In this document: positions 31,032 through 44,400 of the stretch, one piece after another
Numbering within the stretch: position 1 is the first letter of the stretch
How the letters are laid out: every line of letters starts with the position of its first letter
Origin: Plectosphaerella cucumerina
Lineage: Eukaryota; Ascomycota; Sordariomycetes; Glomerellales; Plectosphaerellaceae
DNA: 64,000 nt
Assembly: GCA_020746995.1 (NCBI GenBank)
Contig: JAGPXD010000003.1
Location: 4,588,001-4,652,000 of the forward strand
Direction of reading: 5' to 3'
Notes under the pieces: generated by a model
Told to the model about the DNA's origin: nothing
Database searches by the model: none
Seen by the model: the letters and a program-made list of their open reading frames with translations, nothing else
Program-made: the position numbers and the translations under genes

Positions 31032-34000
31032 CTAGGAGAGGTCCATGTTATCCCACTCAAAGTCGCCCCCGGCGGACAAGTTGCCAAACATGTCGTCCGC
31101 TCCCATGTCCAACGAAACTCCCACACTGCCTGCGTCCCCCAGTCCCAGGTCACTGCCCATGGGACCCATGCCAAGTTCTAGAGACACATTGTCTACCGAC
31201 ATGCCCACGCTCTGCACATCCGCCGCTGCAGCTGCTGCGGCCATGGCGCTCTCCAACGACCCTGCGCCGCCGTCCAGCCCGAGGGCGAGATCACCTGGGA
31301 GCATAGCCTCGGCCTGCATCCCCGCCGCTGGCTGGGTCATGACCATTTGTGCCTCGACCCTCCTGTACAGCCTCACCACCATCTCAGCCTGCGCAGGGTC
31401 GGTCTTTTGTAGTTTCCGGCACTCTTCCGCCTCCGCCTTGAGCACATCCCGCAACGACAGCCGTTGCTGTTCAGGGACTGGCATATTTCCCGAGTCGTCG
31501 AGGAAGCTCACATTCGATGGTTGTGCGCCGTTGGTCACGTCCGGGGCACACACGAGTGCGGTTGCGATATCATACGCCACGCTGCCGCTGCCGAGCTCGG
31601 TCTGATGTCGCACTTCATCGTAGATGAGGTGAAGAACGCGCTTGGCGCCTAGCATTCTCAGGGCCGCAATGATTTGCCGATGCGTGTATGGTGTTGGCGT
31701 CATGTTGATCCCAGCCTGGAGACCCCATTGCACAAACCCATGGATCGTATGTCGCACGGCGATGGTCAGTCCTCCGTTTGGAGTGTTCGACCAAGTTTCG
31801 AGCTCATTGTGATCAGCGCCGCCGGTCCGCCGCGACAAGGGGATGCTATCCTTCAGAGCCCGCAGGAGCGGCTCGACTTCCTGACACTTTGGGTCTTGAC
31901 GCTGGTATGCCCGTAGAGAATGCTCCAGGGGCTTGGCGACGATGTTCAGGACGGAAGAGAGCATTGTCGACGCATCGGAGGATATCGCGCTTGGCTGGAT
32001 GACAAAGTGCAGTATGCGCATAATGGCTTTCTGGTGTTGGCGATCGATCCAGAGTAGGCTGGCGAGATAGGTGATGGCCGTTACCAAGGAGGGAAGCAGG
32101 AACGTGTCTACGAGATCTATCGACAAGTCAGCTTGGCCGAAGCACGAATGAGATGGCAGTCAACTCACACTCAACGCCACCTCTGAGGCCCTCCTCGGAA
32201 AGATGACCTGTCCCAACCGCCAGAACGATGTTTTGGAACAGAGCCGGAATGAGCAAGTAGAATTCCTGAGGAGGACAGGAGGAGATGAGATCGTCGGTCA
32301 AGCCTCCAGCTTCCTGGTCAAAGAGGCCCCGTATCCAGCTGTCCAGATGTCCCTTATCCTGGTCCGACAGGGGCTCTGATGGCCGGCTTTGGTTGCTCAA
32401 GGTCAGGATCTTTGCCACGAACGACTCTGGGGACCTGACACCGACGTCCGAAGGCCCCAGGTTGTAGCGATATGCCAATGCAAGCAACAGCAATAGCACC
32501 GACCCGAACTCTTCGTAGACGGGCTGATACTCGCCCTGGTCTTCCTCATACTTCCAATTGTCTAGAAGCTCGCACAGTGGGTACAGGATGCTGGATGGCT
32601 TTTCGAATAGGAGAATGACATCGAGGGCCAGGGGCTTCCGCGAGAGTTGTCCGCAGAGTGCCTTGAGAGACATGGTGTCCTTGTTGCGGCAGAACTGGCG
32701 CAGGACCTACAAAGGGGTGAGCTCGGAATCGGAAGAGTGATGATGGAGAAACACACCTCGACCAGTGCTTGGGAAGCGGCACCGACGTTTCCGTCCATAT
32801 TATCCAGTTCTCCAACAAGAGCCTGCATCCTCTCCGAATCGGATAGGCATTCACCGACGAGCCGATCCTTCATGTACCTACCACGCGAAGGGAACGAGGA
32901 GTACGGCGTTTCGCCCAGGATGACCTCGACACTGCTCTCGGGCAGGAGGCCATGGAGGCAACATGCCCAGCAAAACTCCTCTCGAACTGAGTCGGTGAAA
33001 GGATTGTTGTTTCTACTCTCGTCAAACATTGAAGACAAGGTTGGAAAGGCGTTCGTGTCCACTCTCCGAAGGGCGTCTGTGATGCAGTATTCTGGCGTCA
33101 AGGGTGGAAACATATGCTTGCTAAGATTGGAGATGAGTAGTGGTAGCTTGTTCATCAGGTACGACCTCAGAAGGTGCGTGGCCTTTGGTCCTTCATTTCG
33201 GAAGACGGCATTGGCCAGAACATCAAATGATGCAAGGATGAGGTCGATGGTGGCCGATTGTACATCGCCCTGGCATCTTCGTCAGTCGATCCTGTCGGCG
33301 AGGGAGAGATGAAAGCGTCACCTACCGGGTATCTATTATTCAAATGGTTGATTATGGTGGCATCGTCCACCAGAGGACGGCCGATGAGCTGCAGCGTGTA
33401 AGCGGGCGTCACAGGGCCGGTTCCTGTAGGAAGGACATACAGCGGCGTTGAGGTAAATGTAGAGCCCAGCTCTGGAGTTGACAATGGGCATTTCAGGTAT
33501 GACAAAGTGTTCCGGGTCGACAGTGCCGCCGAACAGTTGGTCGAGTTCAGCACTGGTGTCTTCCTTCTTTTCGTCTGTAGGTTCGAACCCGGCCAGGGTG
33601 CTCGTGCGGAAGAGGTCGAGCCGCGTCGCGATGCGATCAGCGTTGTGTACTATTGTCGGGACGAAGCTTGCAAGGCTCTCGGACATGTCCTTCCGAGCTG
33701 CTGTGGGAGTTGTCAGCGATGCCTCTATAGTTACTCCGGGTTCTTGGGTCCATACCTCTGGCTTGTGTTCCGTCCAGTGCCTTCAGCACAAGCTGATTCT
33801 CGCAGACGCCCAACAGAAGCGCAACAAAAGCCGCGCGGGCCGATTCCATCTCGTCTCGGGCGTGGCTTGTGTGCAGATCCCCCATTGCATCGACGGCGAA
33901 GGCAGTCGAGGCGTCCGTGAACAGTGCCATCCACTTGGACATGACTTTTGCGACTTCCAGGCCGTCGTCCGGGCTTTTGATGCCGGTGCCTTGGGCGACC

Positions 34001-34422
34001 GCTTTCGTCAGGCGATAGAACATGACCTCCTCCGTCCCGTACGAGTTCCGCCAGCGACGGGTGTTGCTCTTGCTCTTTGTCTCCGCCGCATGGTCAGGAG
34101 GATTCCTCATGGTGTTTGGCGACTGCAAATGTGAGGTTGAGTATCGGTAGAGGGCGCTGAGTATAGAGGGCGTGTCGATGTATCCCAACTTCGACAGGAC
34201 CTGCAGATACTGAGGAACCCGCGGGTTGGGAGCATCGTGGTTGTGAGCTTGGGGAGCGAGGAACAGGTCGGCGATGACGGGTGCCGACAGCGGGTTCTGG
34301 AGGTGCAGAAGAGGGACAAAAGCCCCGAACTGCTCCGGATCAAGACGTTGCGCGAGGCATCTGGCCTTGAACCTGGCCCATCGTTCGAGTGTATCCCGCT
34401 GTGCACCCGAGTTGGCGTCCAT
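31032..34422 (-). CDS. med5: Mediator complex subunit 5 (Med5/Nut1)
   Basis: Six exons (34422-33756, 33700-33441, 33388-33326, 33269-32757, 32706-32169, 32116-31032) encode 1041 residues. Introns are 50-56 nt. The protein is almost wholly helical, as expected for this tail-module subunit. It ends in an acidic, Gly/Met-rich tail finishing GGDFEWDNMDLS, a hallmark of fungal Med5. Recognisable conserved blocks include RWARFKARCLAQRLDPEQF near the start and YRYNLGPSDVG in the middle. Med5 links gene-specific activators to RNA polymerase II. The tail contains an Ala run (AAAAAAAADV) and several GL-rich repeats of activation-domain type. Exon 3 is only 63 nt. Confidence 0.9.
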
Positions 34423-35604
34423 TGTGTCTTGTCGCTACCGAGGACGGTGCGGCTGGTCAACTCGGCATTGAGCTATCTAGACGACGCGTCGCCGCGTTTC
34501 GGGAGGGTTGTGTCGGAGAGGAGGCGCCAAGGGCTATTCGGAGGACGACGTTGAGGGCAACACGGGTTTGTGAGAGGTTGTGTTTGCGACAGAAAAGAAA
34601 TGCTGAGCGCAAGTTGCGATTGTGGAGGGACCGAGCTGTCAGTGGACATGGGCCAAGCCCCTCCACGCGCCACGCGCCCAGGGCGTTTGGATAGATCCGG
34701 AGTGGTAATCGGGTGGGCCACTGGTAGTGTACTACCACCGACAGTTCTGACACCGAAGCACGACATTGCCCCAAGCATATATGCCACCACTCAGTTCACA
34801 TTACTCTTGTTAGAGCATCCCACTGCTTCATGGTCTAACTTATGTGCGGTGTAGTGCCTGCGAGACCGCCAGTCTCAATTCTGTCGGGAATGGTGCCCAT
34901 CGCACCACTGCTTATCTTTGCGCCTACCATCTTCTTCGAGCAACCGAGTAGCATCAGCAGGGCCTTTCTGAGCCTTTCTAGGTACGTCCAGACATTACCC
35001 CTTTGGTTCGCATCAGAGGCACAGAGAAGCCGCAAGCACATCGGTAGCGAATCATTAGCATGCAAGACGTGATATGGTATCATGCAAGGTCCATGTTCTT
35101 TCTGCGGAGTCCTGTAGATACCACATCTTCCTACTTCTTCCTCCCTTCCTCCTCTCCTCTTCATCCTCCTCCATATTCTCTTTCCGCAGAAAGCCAGGCT
35201 GGAGCTTTCAAGCTACCAAAGGGCCTGGGCGCGACGCCGGCGAGGGCCGCGTGGACTCATACATTCTCATCAAACCATTTCAGTGAACGCATGCGTGGTG
35301 TGGTGATGTGGGGTTGCTTTCTCGGGGGGAAGGGGCTAGGTGCGGTGTGTGTGTGTGTGTTGGGGGAACGGGAATAATGTGCTGTGATAAGGGGAGGGGG
35401 GGAATATTGTCAATCTTCCGTAGTGAGAAGCATTGCCAGGCGAGGCTCGAGGCAGCGGCTCATAGTCCGCCCATCGCGGGGAGGGGAGATGAAGGATACC
35501 CGGCGACTTACAGGAGCCCCGTGAGGTCGCCGGTGTCATCCTTCCATCCTCCAGGCCAACATCGCAAGCGAGAAGGTGGAAAGTTGTTATGTGCAGACAG
35601 GCAT
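34423..35604. other. Region between importin alpha and med5
   Basis: 1.2 kb containing the med5 promoter and the 3' flank of importin alpha (both minus strand). It includes a (GT)8 run at 35345-35360 and a CT-rich stretch at 35125-35180. A plus-strand frame at 35308-36432 is antisense to importin alpha and is rejected. Confidence 0.5.
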
Positions 35605-37666
35605 TTACATGTCCATCGAGTCGCCACCGTTGGCGAAGCTGAAGCCACCCTGAGGGGCGGCCGGGGCGTTGCTGCCGCCGAAACCGAAGGTACCGTTGGG
35701 TCCGGTGCCCTGGGCCATGCCCTCGTCGGCGTTCTCCTCCTCATCGGCGAAGTACTTCTCGATAATGTTGTAGGCCTTCATGTAGATCTCCTCGTTGGCG
35801 TTGGTCTGGCACTCGTGGATCTTCTCCATGCCGCCGCACTCTTCAATGAACAGCGCGTAGCGGTTGATCGAGTCGGGGCCGTCACCGGCCGCCTGCTTGT
35901 CGAGGTCGCCGACCTTGAGAATGTTCTCAAGGCCATCCAGGGCGACCTGGATGATCTTGTTGTCGGGGCAGGCCAGAAGGTCGCAGAGAGGCTTGATGCA
36001 ACCCTGCTGGACGAGGTACCGGATCTGCTCGGGCTTCTGCAGACCGCCGCTCGTGGCGTTGCTGATGGCCCAGCAGGCTTCCTTGCGAGTCTTGAGGTCG
36101 CCGTTGGAGAGAAGGAAGATAAGAGGAGGAATGATGTTGGCGTCGATAACGGACTGGATCTGGGCAGAGTTGCCGGCAGTGACGTTGGAGATGGTCCAGC
36201 ATGCCTCCTTGCGAATGCCGTCCTTGCTAGAGCTCAGCAGGGAGAGAAGGCAGGGCAGGGAGCCGCAGTTGATGATGACCTGGGTCTGCACATCGTCGCC
36301 GGTGACAATGTTGCCGACGGAACGCAGGGCCGGGGTCTGCACCGAGGTGGAGGCGTGCATCAGGAGCTCGACCAGGCGGCGGGGGATGCCCGCCTCGATG
36401 ACGGCCTGGATCTTGTCGTTGGATCCATCTGAAAGGTACGAAATGGCCCAGCAGGCGTCGATGAGAACCTCGTCGTCGAGCGAGTAGACAAGCTTGGAAA
36501 GAACCGGCAGTGCGGGGGCGATCTGGCAATGTGTAAGCAGCGGTCTGACTTTGGTGTCTAGGGGGGCCGCTCGTGCAGGGGGCATGACTTACAGTGTTCC
36601 AGTCGGGCTGGGGAGTCTTGCCACGGCAGAAGTTGCTAAGGGTCCAGGTGGCGTTCCTGAGCATGCTCAGCTTGCGGCTGTCTCCCAGGAGGGTCAGGAG
36701 CGGCTTCAGGGCACCGCAGCTGAGGACGTAGTCGCGGCAGTGGGGGCTGTCGCCAGCGATATTGCCGAGGGCCCACACGGCCTGCTCGCGAACATCGGGC
36801 TCGGGGCTTCCGAGAAGCTCGACGAAAATGGGAACGGCGCCGGCCTCGATGACGACCTGGGTTTGCGTGGCGGAGCCAGAAGCAATGTTGGTCAGGGCCC
36901 AAGCCGCCTCGAACTGGACCAGGGTGTGGGGAGAGCGAAGGAACTGGACAAAGCGGCTAACGACGCCCGTCTTGATGACCTCCTCAATCGGGGGGTTGCG
37001 CTCCTTGGACAGAAGCTTTCGGAACTTGGTTGTCGCTTGGATCTGAAGGTCGATCTGCTCGGAGAAGACGCCCTCGACCATCTGAGGCAGGTCCTCGTTC
37101 AACTAAGGTCTAGTGTCAGCATCCTTATCCAGCAGCGCACGGAGAAAAACAAGTATCGAATGACGAAAGAGCACGTGTGCCTCGAAACTCGAGCTCGCCA
37201 GGCTGTCTAGAGCGACGAGGAGTTGAGTTCTGGACAGGAGAGACCCTTGGGAAGACACCAGGCGGGACAGGGTGGGGGGCGAGTGGGCTGTCCCCTGGCA
37301 ACGCAAGTAAAATACCAAGCTGCGCATGGCGGGGTCGGTCGGCCAGAATCGCCAGAGAAGCCAGCAGCCCGAAAAAAAAACTCGAAGCGACCGAACAAAC
37401 AAAAGCGCGAAAGAAGCTGAAGAGCAACGTACCTGAGACTCGGTAGGGGCGGTGTCATCGTCACTGTCGGGGGCAGCACCGAGCGAGGCACCGGGCCTGT
37501 CTGCGCCCGTGGCGAGGCCTCTCCTCTTTGCCAGGCTCTCCTCACGCTTCGCCTTGCGAATCTCGACCTGCTGCTCCTCACGACGCCGGCGCAGCTCCTC
37601 AGGCTTGAAGGTGCTCTTCGCCTTGAAGTTTGTCCGACGATGCTCGGGGATGTAACGGTCGGCCAT
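35605..37666 (-). CDS. Importin alpha (karyopherin alpha, Srp1/Kap60)
   Basis: Exons 37666-37433, 37102-36593 and 36522-35605 encode 553 residues, the normal family length. Residues 1-50 are the importin-beta-binding domain: basic clusters in RRTNFKAKS, EELRRRREEQQVEIRKAKR. Then come about ten armadillo repeats, with the NLS-binding Trp/Asn pairs visible (AAWALTNIASG, AVWALGNIAGD, ATWTLSNFCRG, ACWAISYLSDG, ACWTISNVTAG, ACWAISNATSG). The C-terminus is acidic then Gly/Phe-rich (GTFGFGGSN, FSFANGGDSMDM). The protein carries cargo with classical nuclear localisation signals into the nucleus. Intron 1 is 330 nt, by far the longest in the window, and contains an A9 run. Confidence 0.97.
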
Positions 37667-38484
37667 GGCTGCGGTTGATCTGATGTGCCGGGTGGGTTTT
37701 GTCGGTGTCTGACTGTTCGAATGCAATCGAACGGCTGCTAGGCGGTTCCCGCAAAGACAGATAGGAATTTGTCTTGCGTCAGGGTGCAATCGACGACTTC
37801 GGAATCGGTGCCCAGGATGAAATCACCAGGCTTCGTGGAGGTAGCGGTGGTGGTGGGTGGTGGATGTGAGGATGGCACGAAGGAGTGGGAAATTTACTTA
37901 ATAGGAGAAGGGAAGTGAAAGAGCAAAGTTCCATGAAGAGGGGGATGGAACCTAATAGGGTGATAGCAGAAAGCACCTGCAGTGGGGAAGCACACTAACA
38001 ACCCTCACTCCACGCCTGCGTCCACGTCTGGTCCCCTACCTTTACCGTACTTTGCCTTCCTTCCATTTGAAAGATCCCCCACCCCACCAACACCGACCTA
38101 CCTTACTAGTGTACCAACACCAGCACCACTCGTGGCCTCCCAGACATGTGGTCTGTGCGAGTGCCCCTCTATCCCTGGACAAACGTTTCCGACAACAAAG
38201 CAGCGCTCGCGTCTGATGGCAGCGTTGCATGTGCCGGACTTGTCTCATCGTTCCGGCAGGTGCTGTTCTGCCTACCTACTACACGCTTCCAGTTAGTACC
38301 GAGACGAAAGAGGTGTCTCCCAGGCAGGCCAAACAGTTCCTAACTCCCCCGGCCAAAACACCATTTTCTCTTCCTTTTAGATGACCAGCACGATGATTTC
38401 CATGGCAACTGGTGGGGAGATGGCTTATCTGCCCTGGTTGTACCTCGATGCCAAAAAGAGAAGCATCTGAGCCCCGAAAAATGA
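37667..38484. other. Upstream region of importin alpha
   Basis: About 820 bases up to tRNA-Gly. CA- and CT-rich tracts (37780-37980 and 38000-38140) suggest promoter and leader DNA of the minus-strand gene. No additional gene is recognised. Confidence 0.5.
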
Positions 38485-38556
38485 TGCGGCCACCAGGAAT
38501 CGAACCAGGCTCTAATGAATGGAAATCATTAATGCTAACCACTACACCATAGCCGC
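38485..38556 (-). tRNA. tRNA-Gly (anticodon UCC)
   Basis: On the minus strand, a 72-nt cloverleaf runs from 38556 to 38485. The acceptor stem GCGGCTA pairs with TGGCCGC (one G-T pair), discriminator A. The anticodon stem AATGA/TCATT encloses loop TTTCCAT with anticodon TCC. The T stem CCTGG/CCTGG-type arm has the loop TTCGATT. No intron. It lies in the interval between importin alpha and pot1, 311 bases from the pot1 start codon. Confidence 0.93.
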
Positions 38557-38867
38557 TTTCTACTGACATCGGCGAAACTGCCGGTACTATGTGGGATCAG
38601 GAAAATGATGACTAAGCACAACTCTATACCAGTCGCGTCTCCATACGATTCGACGCGTCTGACCCCACCACACCACCACCACCAGAACTGACTTGAAGCA
38701 GATGAAGATGCCTCCCCGGGCTTCAAGCTGCCTCCCTTCTCATGCCATTCAGATCGATACCAATTTCCCATTAATCAAGACTTTCGTAATCGCAACCCAG
38801 ATCGGCTAGGGCCCGGCACCTTCCGCCTGTCACCACAACTTAGGCCCAAATCCTAGACGCTGCCATC
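38557..38867. promoter_or_regulatory. Upstream region of pot1
   Basis: 311 bases between tRNA-Gly and the pot1 start codon. It contains the pot1 promoter; no specific element was recognised. Confidence 0.45.
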
Positions 38868-41040
38868 ATGGAACAACCGCTTCCGAAGGGCTTCATCCCG
38901 GCTTTGGATATTCTGGAGGAAAAGGTGAGGCCAGGCTCGATGGTCAGCTTGATTGGCGTTGTCCAAGACTGTCGTCTGCCTATTCCTACCAAAATGGATG
39001 GTAGGTCATCGCTCTCGTCTTCTGTCGTGTATTGAGACTGATGCTGGGCAGACTACAAGTGCACACTCAGCCTCATTGATCTCTCGACCGAGGATAACAG
39101 CGCTATTCTTCTCAACATATTCAAACCCAAGGACCAGATGCCGGTGGTTGGTCCCGGAGATGTCGTTATCATGCTCAAGGTGAAGGTATGGCTCTGACCG
39201 ATTTGTTCAAGATCCCGTCGTTATCCTCGAGCCGTGCATGAGACAGAGCACTGATACAAGACCCCAGGTGCAACGGTACCAGCAAGACCCTCTGTCTCTT
39301 ATCACCAACAGGCAGCTTTCGATTCTCCTGGTCTATGAAGCGTCCAAGATCCCTCGGCCCCCAGCATCGGCACAGCCGGCACTTCGAGGGAATAAGACCA
39401 GCGACAACATGCCAATGGTGAACAAGGCAGAGGACTATATCTCCTGGATGTATCAGCAGATGAACAAAACCTCGATTCCCACTGTCGACGACTTCGATAT
39501 CCGTGCCGCCCAATCCCTTCACGCCAAGGACAAATTCAGCCTCTTGGAGGACGTACGGCAGGACAAATTCTACAACGTCATTGTCCAAATCGTGAGACCG
39601 CCATATGACCTCGGAGACAAGGCAACGATTTGGGTCACCGACTTCACGGAGAACGGGGACTTTTTCGACAGGTCCAGTGACAGCCTCGGCGATGAACTCA
39701 TGGACAACACCGAGAGCGTCGCCTCCGGCGATCCTTTGGGATACACAAGCAGATTTCGACTTGTGAAACCGGCCATCGAGCCCGGCCAAATACTCGGCCC
39801 GCATGGCAAGAGGTGCATGCAGGTGACCTGTTTTGAGCCACATGCCACCAGGGTCAGGGACCTCGCGACGGCAGGTTCCTGGGTTTTGCTCAGCAACCTG
39901 CAGGTCAAGTATGGGCACAACGGCAACAATCTCGAAGGATTTCTCCGAGAGGACCTTCGTATTTCATATTCTCGCGTTCAGGTCCAGATCCTGAATCCCA
40001 ATGATGACCTGGGTGGTATCGACCCTAGGCTGGAAAACGCCATTAGACGCAAGCGAGATTACGAGAAGAAGCAAAAGAAGCAGCCAAATCAGGCCGGCCA
40101 GCTTGACAACCAAACTGGAAAGAGGAAACAGCAGTCTGAGTCGGCCGAGAGCAAGCCTCTGAACGCCAAGAAGAGGCGGGACAAAAAGCGTGCAGGAAAG
40201 AGGGAAAGGGCTGCGGAAGAAGCGGCCACTGCCAGCCTCAACATACAAGGTAGGGCTTGCCTTGTTCCGCTCCATCCACCACGCTCTAACCAACGGACAG
40301 TACGGTGTGAGCACATGCACCAGCCAACGACCCCGATCGCCAAGATCCTCGAGACGCCCATCTACAGAACAACGTCCATGGGTCAATCCCTTGAGATACA
40401 GATGCCTTTTAACTGCGTGAAATACCGCGCTGCTGTGCAAGTCACAGACTTCTACCCCCACGAGCTCGAAGCCTTTGCTAGCTCGCGGAAAGTCAGCGAG
40501 TATGACTGTCTCAACGATACCGGCAGCGGCGCGTCCAGCGATTCGGACATCGGTCCAGACGACGAAGTGGTCTGGGAGTGGCGCTTCGCCCTACGCCTAC
40601 AAGACGCAGCCAAGGCGCCGCAGCAGACATCCACATGGGTCATGGTGGATAACCTGGACGCACAACTCCTCTTGAGTCTGGACGCATGCGATCTCAAGAA
40701 CGACCCCGAAACACTCAACAAGCTGCGTGAGCGGCTATCCATCCTCTGGGGCAACCTGGAGGAGATCAAGACGCTCAAGAAAAAGGAGGAGGAAGAACGC
40801 CGCAAGAGAATCGACCAGCCTCCACTGGACAGCTCTGACGTGGAAGGCGTGGTGGACAAACCAAGAAACAAAGCACCACAACAAGATGGCCAAGCCCTCC
40901 AGAACCTACCCTTCAGCTGCTGCATTCATCAATACGGCGTCAAGGTCCCGGAGACCAACCATCTCAAGGCTGATGCCGGGCACGGCCGAAGCTGGAAGCA
41001 GATGCTTGGGCTTTTTGGCACAAAGATTATTTACGACTGA
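38868..41040 (+). CDS. pot1: Telomere end-protection protein Pot1
   Basis: Four exons (38868-39000, 39052-39185, 39268-40249, 40301-41040) encode 662 residues. Residues 10-145 form the first OB fold, the Telo_bind domain: GSMVSLIGVVQDCRLP, TLSLIDLST, FKPKDQMP and GDVVIMLKVK. A second OB-like region follows (FYNVIVQIVRPPYD, ATIWVTDFTENGDFF). A lysine-rich segment near residues 350-410 (KKRRDKKRAGKRE) may be a nuclear signal. Pot1 binds single-stranded telomeric G-rich DNA and protects chromosome ends. Intron 3 (51 nt, 40250-40300) is a multiple of three without stops, so a retained-intron form would add 17 residues. It is tail to tail with scc3. Confidence 0.9.
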
Positions 41041-41428
41041 AAACGTCGTTCATGGGTCATCACACAGGAGTTACACACTGGGATCAGGGATCAGGAGTCA
41101 AGGGCCAGGAGGAATAGGAGTTTTCAGGAGGCGTTTTGTTCTTTACTTCGGATACCCCGACTGTTTGCCTAAGGGGGAACTATGACCTACATACCCAAAA
41201 ATGAGGAGACAGACGCAGGCAGCAACTCCTTCGGAATGGAACAGAATAAACATCGATAGCATATTTTGACTGATAATGTACCTCAAACGCCGTACACCCT
41301 GGTCCTGCCTTGTCCAGCCCGCTCGCTAAATCCGGCACAAACCGCACATCGTCCTACATCCACTGGCCGCCCATGGCGGGAGACGTGACACGCGAGTTCC
41401 GGCTCGCGAACCCTGCAGAGCCCCCCTC
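41041..41428. other. Convergent 3' region of pot1 and scc3
   Basis: 388 bases between two stop codons. Short shadow frames only. Nothing else is recognised. Confidence 0.6.
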
Positions 41429-44400
41429 TCAGTCGCCCAGAACGCTCTCCACGTCCGGGCTGTGCGGAGGCCCTTCAGCATCGTCATTGTCATTGTCGTC
41501 GTCGTCCTCGTCATCGACCAGCAGTTCTCTCCTCCGGAGATCTTCCCTCGATCCCTCCTCCGGCTCCGCGTCCTCAAAGGGGTCTTCGAGAATATCTCCC
41601 TCCGGTGCGGGCTCCTCTGGTGGGGTCGCGGCTTGCTCTGCCACGGCAGCTTTCCTGACGGGTCGCGCGGTCTTCTTCTTCCCCCTGAGGAGCTCCTCTC
41701 GCTTTCGTTCATCCAGGTACGCAATGACTTCTTGGTAGTTCTTGCCCAGTCTGTTGCCGTTCCGCAGAAGGCGTGTCCGGATACGGCCCCGGTAGTCGCC
41801 CGAGTTGTCCAGAACTTTGCGTGCCATGGCAAGGATGTATTTTCCAGCCAGCTCGCACATGGCCTGCTCCGCCCGGATCTCGTTGATGTACCTCTGCTCC
41901 TTGGAGATGTCCTCATCGTCGACATCGTCCTCGTCTTCGATATCGTCATCGACGGGGTCTTCATCGTCTCCGGGGCCGTTAAGCGTCTTCTTCGCCTTGC
42001 GGGCGTAGCTGCGTTCGGCGCCGTCGAAGATGGAAATGAGCTCTGGTGTGAGAGCTGAGGGGATTTCGTCGACTAGCTTCTTGAGTTTCTTGTACTTGGC
42101 CTCCTGGCCAGATGCGCTAATCCAGCTGTTGAGAGAGCCAAAAAGAACATGGAGATCGCATAGGCTCCCGGTGGAGAACAGGCGAGTTTCGTCGACGATC
42201 ATCCTTGATGAGAATGTGTTGATGAGATTGTCGTTGAACGTCTTCTTCAGTCTGTGCAGCTGAGAGATTTCAGCATCCGGAATGTCTGAGCCGACACGGA
42301 TCTGCTTCTCAATGGCACGAAGCTTCCACATGAAGAAGAACTGGGCTGCCTTGATGGTATAGGTCACCAAATCGTCTTCCAGCTCTTCGATCCTGTCAGT
42401 GATTTCGGTAAATGTGCCGCGCTTGATGAGGTTGACGAGGATGTCGATCACCGGGCGCTCCGAGTCAGAGGACCGGCCGTCTACTTCCATGATGTCCACG
42501 CAGTCTGAGATGCTGGCCAGACTGGCGAGTTTGGCCATGATGCCTGAGAGATCCTGGAGATGCTCTTCGGAGAGGTTGCCTCGTTCGGATAAGTCGCACG
42601 TCTTGTCAAAGTTGCGCAGGGCGTTGATGTTGTTCTCCCACAGCACCGAGATCTTTCCGTCAACCAGCTCTTCCAGGTCCTCATGCTGACGCGCATGGGA
42701 CAGAGATGCCGCCGCCTCAGCCAGGACGGTCTTATCGTCGTGTCTGCTGAATTGTTGGGTGACTTCGCTCAGCAGCGTCTCATACCTCGACGTGTCTTGT
42801 CGCAGCCGCTGGAAGACCCCGGGCTTCAGCAGGTGTTCCATCCGGAGTATGATTTTCGCCGTGGTCGGGTCTGCCCCAAACTTGCTGAGGAGACGAGGGA
42901 CCAGGGCGGCCAAAGCGAGTGCAGTCTCATCTTGAGCCTCTGCGGCGTCGACGCGACCTGTCTTCTTCCTGCTCCTGTCGGCATCGTGTGTCTGGGTGAG
43001 CGCGAGTGTGACTGCTGCCGTCATGACCTCGAGCAGAATCGCCTCTTCCGAGGCGTCGGGGGCGACGGCTTTCTTGATGAGGGTTTCCTGGCTCCTGGCT
43101 GCCGCCTTGGACTTCCCCTTTGCGCTGATGGTATGGTCGTGAAGCAGATAGCCGGCGATGAGCTGCCAATCCTCGATGATGGTCATCTTTTCATACAGTG
43201 CCTGGGCGGCGACGGCAATCCTGGTGGCAGGCGTGGCCGCCTGGAACACGTCAATGGCAGTCATGAGCTCTGGCGCTTCCGGGTCCCCCTGCTCGTCCTC
43301 AACAGCAGCGTCATATGCGGCGAGAAGCTCGGCGAGTGATTTGATACTCAGCCACTCCTCTCGCGGCGAATCAAAGTCTTCGTCGTCTCCTTCGGGCAGA
43401 ACTTCCTGGACGTTGTCAATGCCGCCGAAATCCTGTGCCTTTGAATCGATCAAGTCGGTAACACAGGCGTCGAAGAAGGGTGCGGCAGCCTTTCTGACGC
43501 GCACCTCACTGTCGAACACGAGACGTCCAATGGTGTCGACCTGCACCGGGTCGAGGAGCCCTGCGTTGCGCAGGATATCAACGACGCGAACGGCGGCAAC
43601 GCGGACGCTGACGTCGACATCCTTGGTGGCCATCTCGACCAGTCGCGATTGGAAGCGCTCGATGAAGTGGCCGAGTTGCCCAGCGTTGTCCTTGAGAATG
43701 GCGTGGAGCTGCCTAAGAACCTCCGCCCTGGTCGAGGACACGACGTCGGAAAGCATCCAGCCTAGGTATCGCAGATGATTAGGTTGCATGAAGACGTTGG
43801 GCAGAGCCAGAATCCAGTGGCCCAGGGCCTCGACGCACTCCATGCGGATGCGAGGGTCGACATCGCGGTACCTGTGTGCGAAGGTGATGTCGAGCAGGTC
43901 GTTGATGAGATGATCGCACTGTTCGCGGAAGTCGTTTGCCTCGGCCAGGTCTCGCTCGCTTGCGTTGGACTTGGCCTTACTCTTGCCCTTCTGGCTAGCG
44001 GCGAGCTGTTGTTCGAAGCCCGAGATTCTCCGATCGAGGATGCCCGCGACGTTGACGAGTCCCGTCACTAGCGACAAGATGGCGGTGCTGGCGGTGTGTC
44101 TGAAAGGGCGGAGGGAGGATGTCGACATGGAGGCGATCCAGCGGCTGATGTTCTCCATGAGGACCTGGTCTTTGTACAAAATGTCCGTCTCGTGCAGTGT
44201 CTCGATAAGAGCGACGAAGAAGCCCGAGAAGCGCCTGCGAAAGGTGACCGAGTCTCTTGCCTTGGAGAGGAGAGGGTAGTCGGAGATTCGCTCCTGTAGG
44301 CGGATGTGTTGTCAGCAATCGCAATCGCAACAGCGAGACAGGAACGGCAACTGACCTCCTTGTACAGCTCCTGCAGCTCTGTCAGGCGATCCTCCGAGTT

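Noticed and set aside
35308..36432. 374-residue plus-strand frame opposite importin alpha
   Set aside because: Antisense shadow of the armadillo repeats; the minus strand is unmistakable importin alpha.
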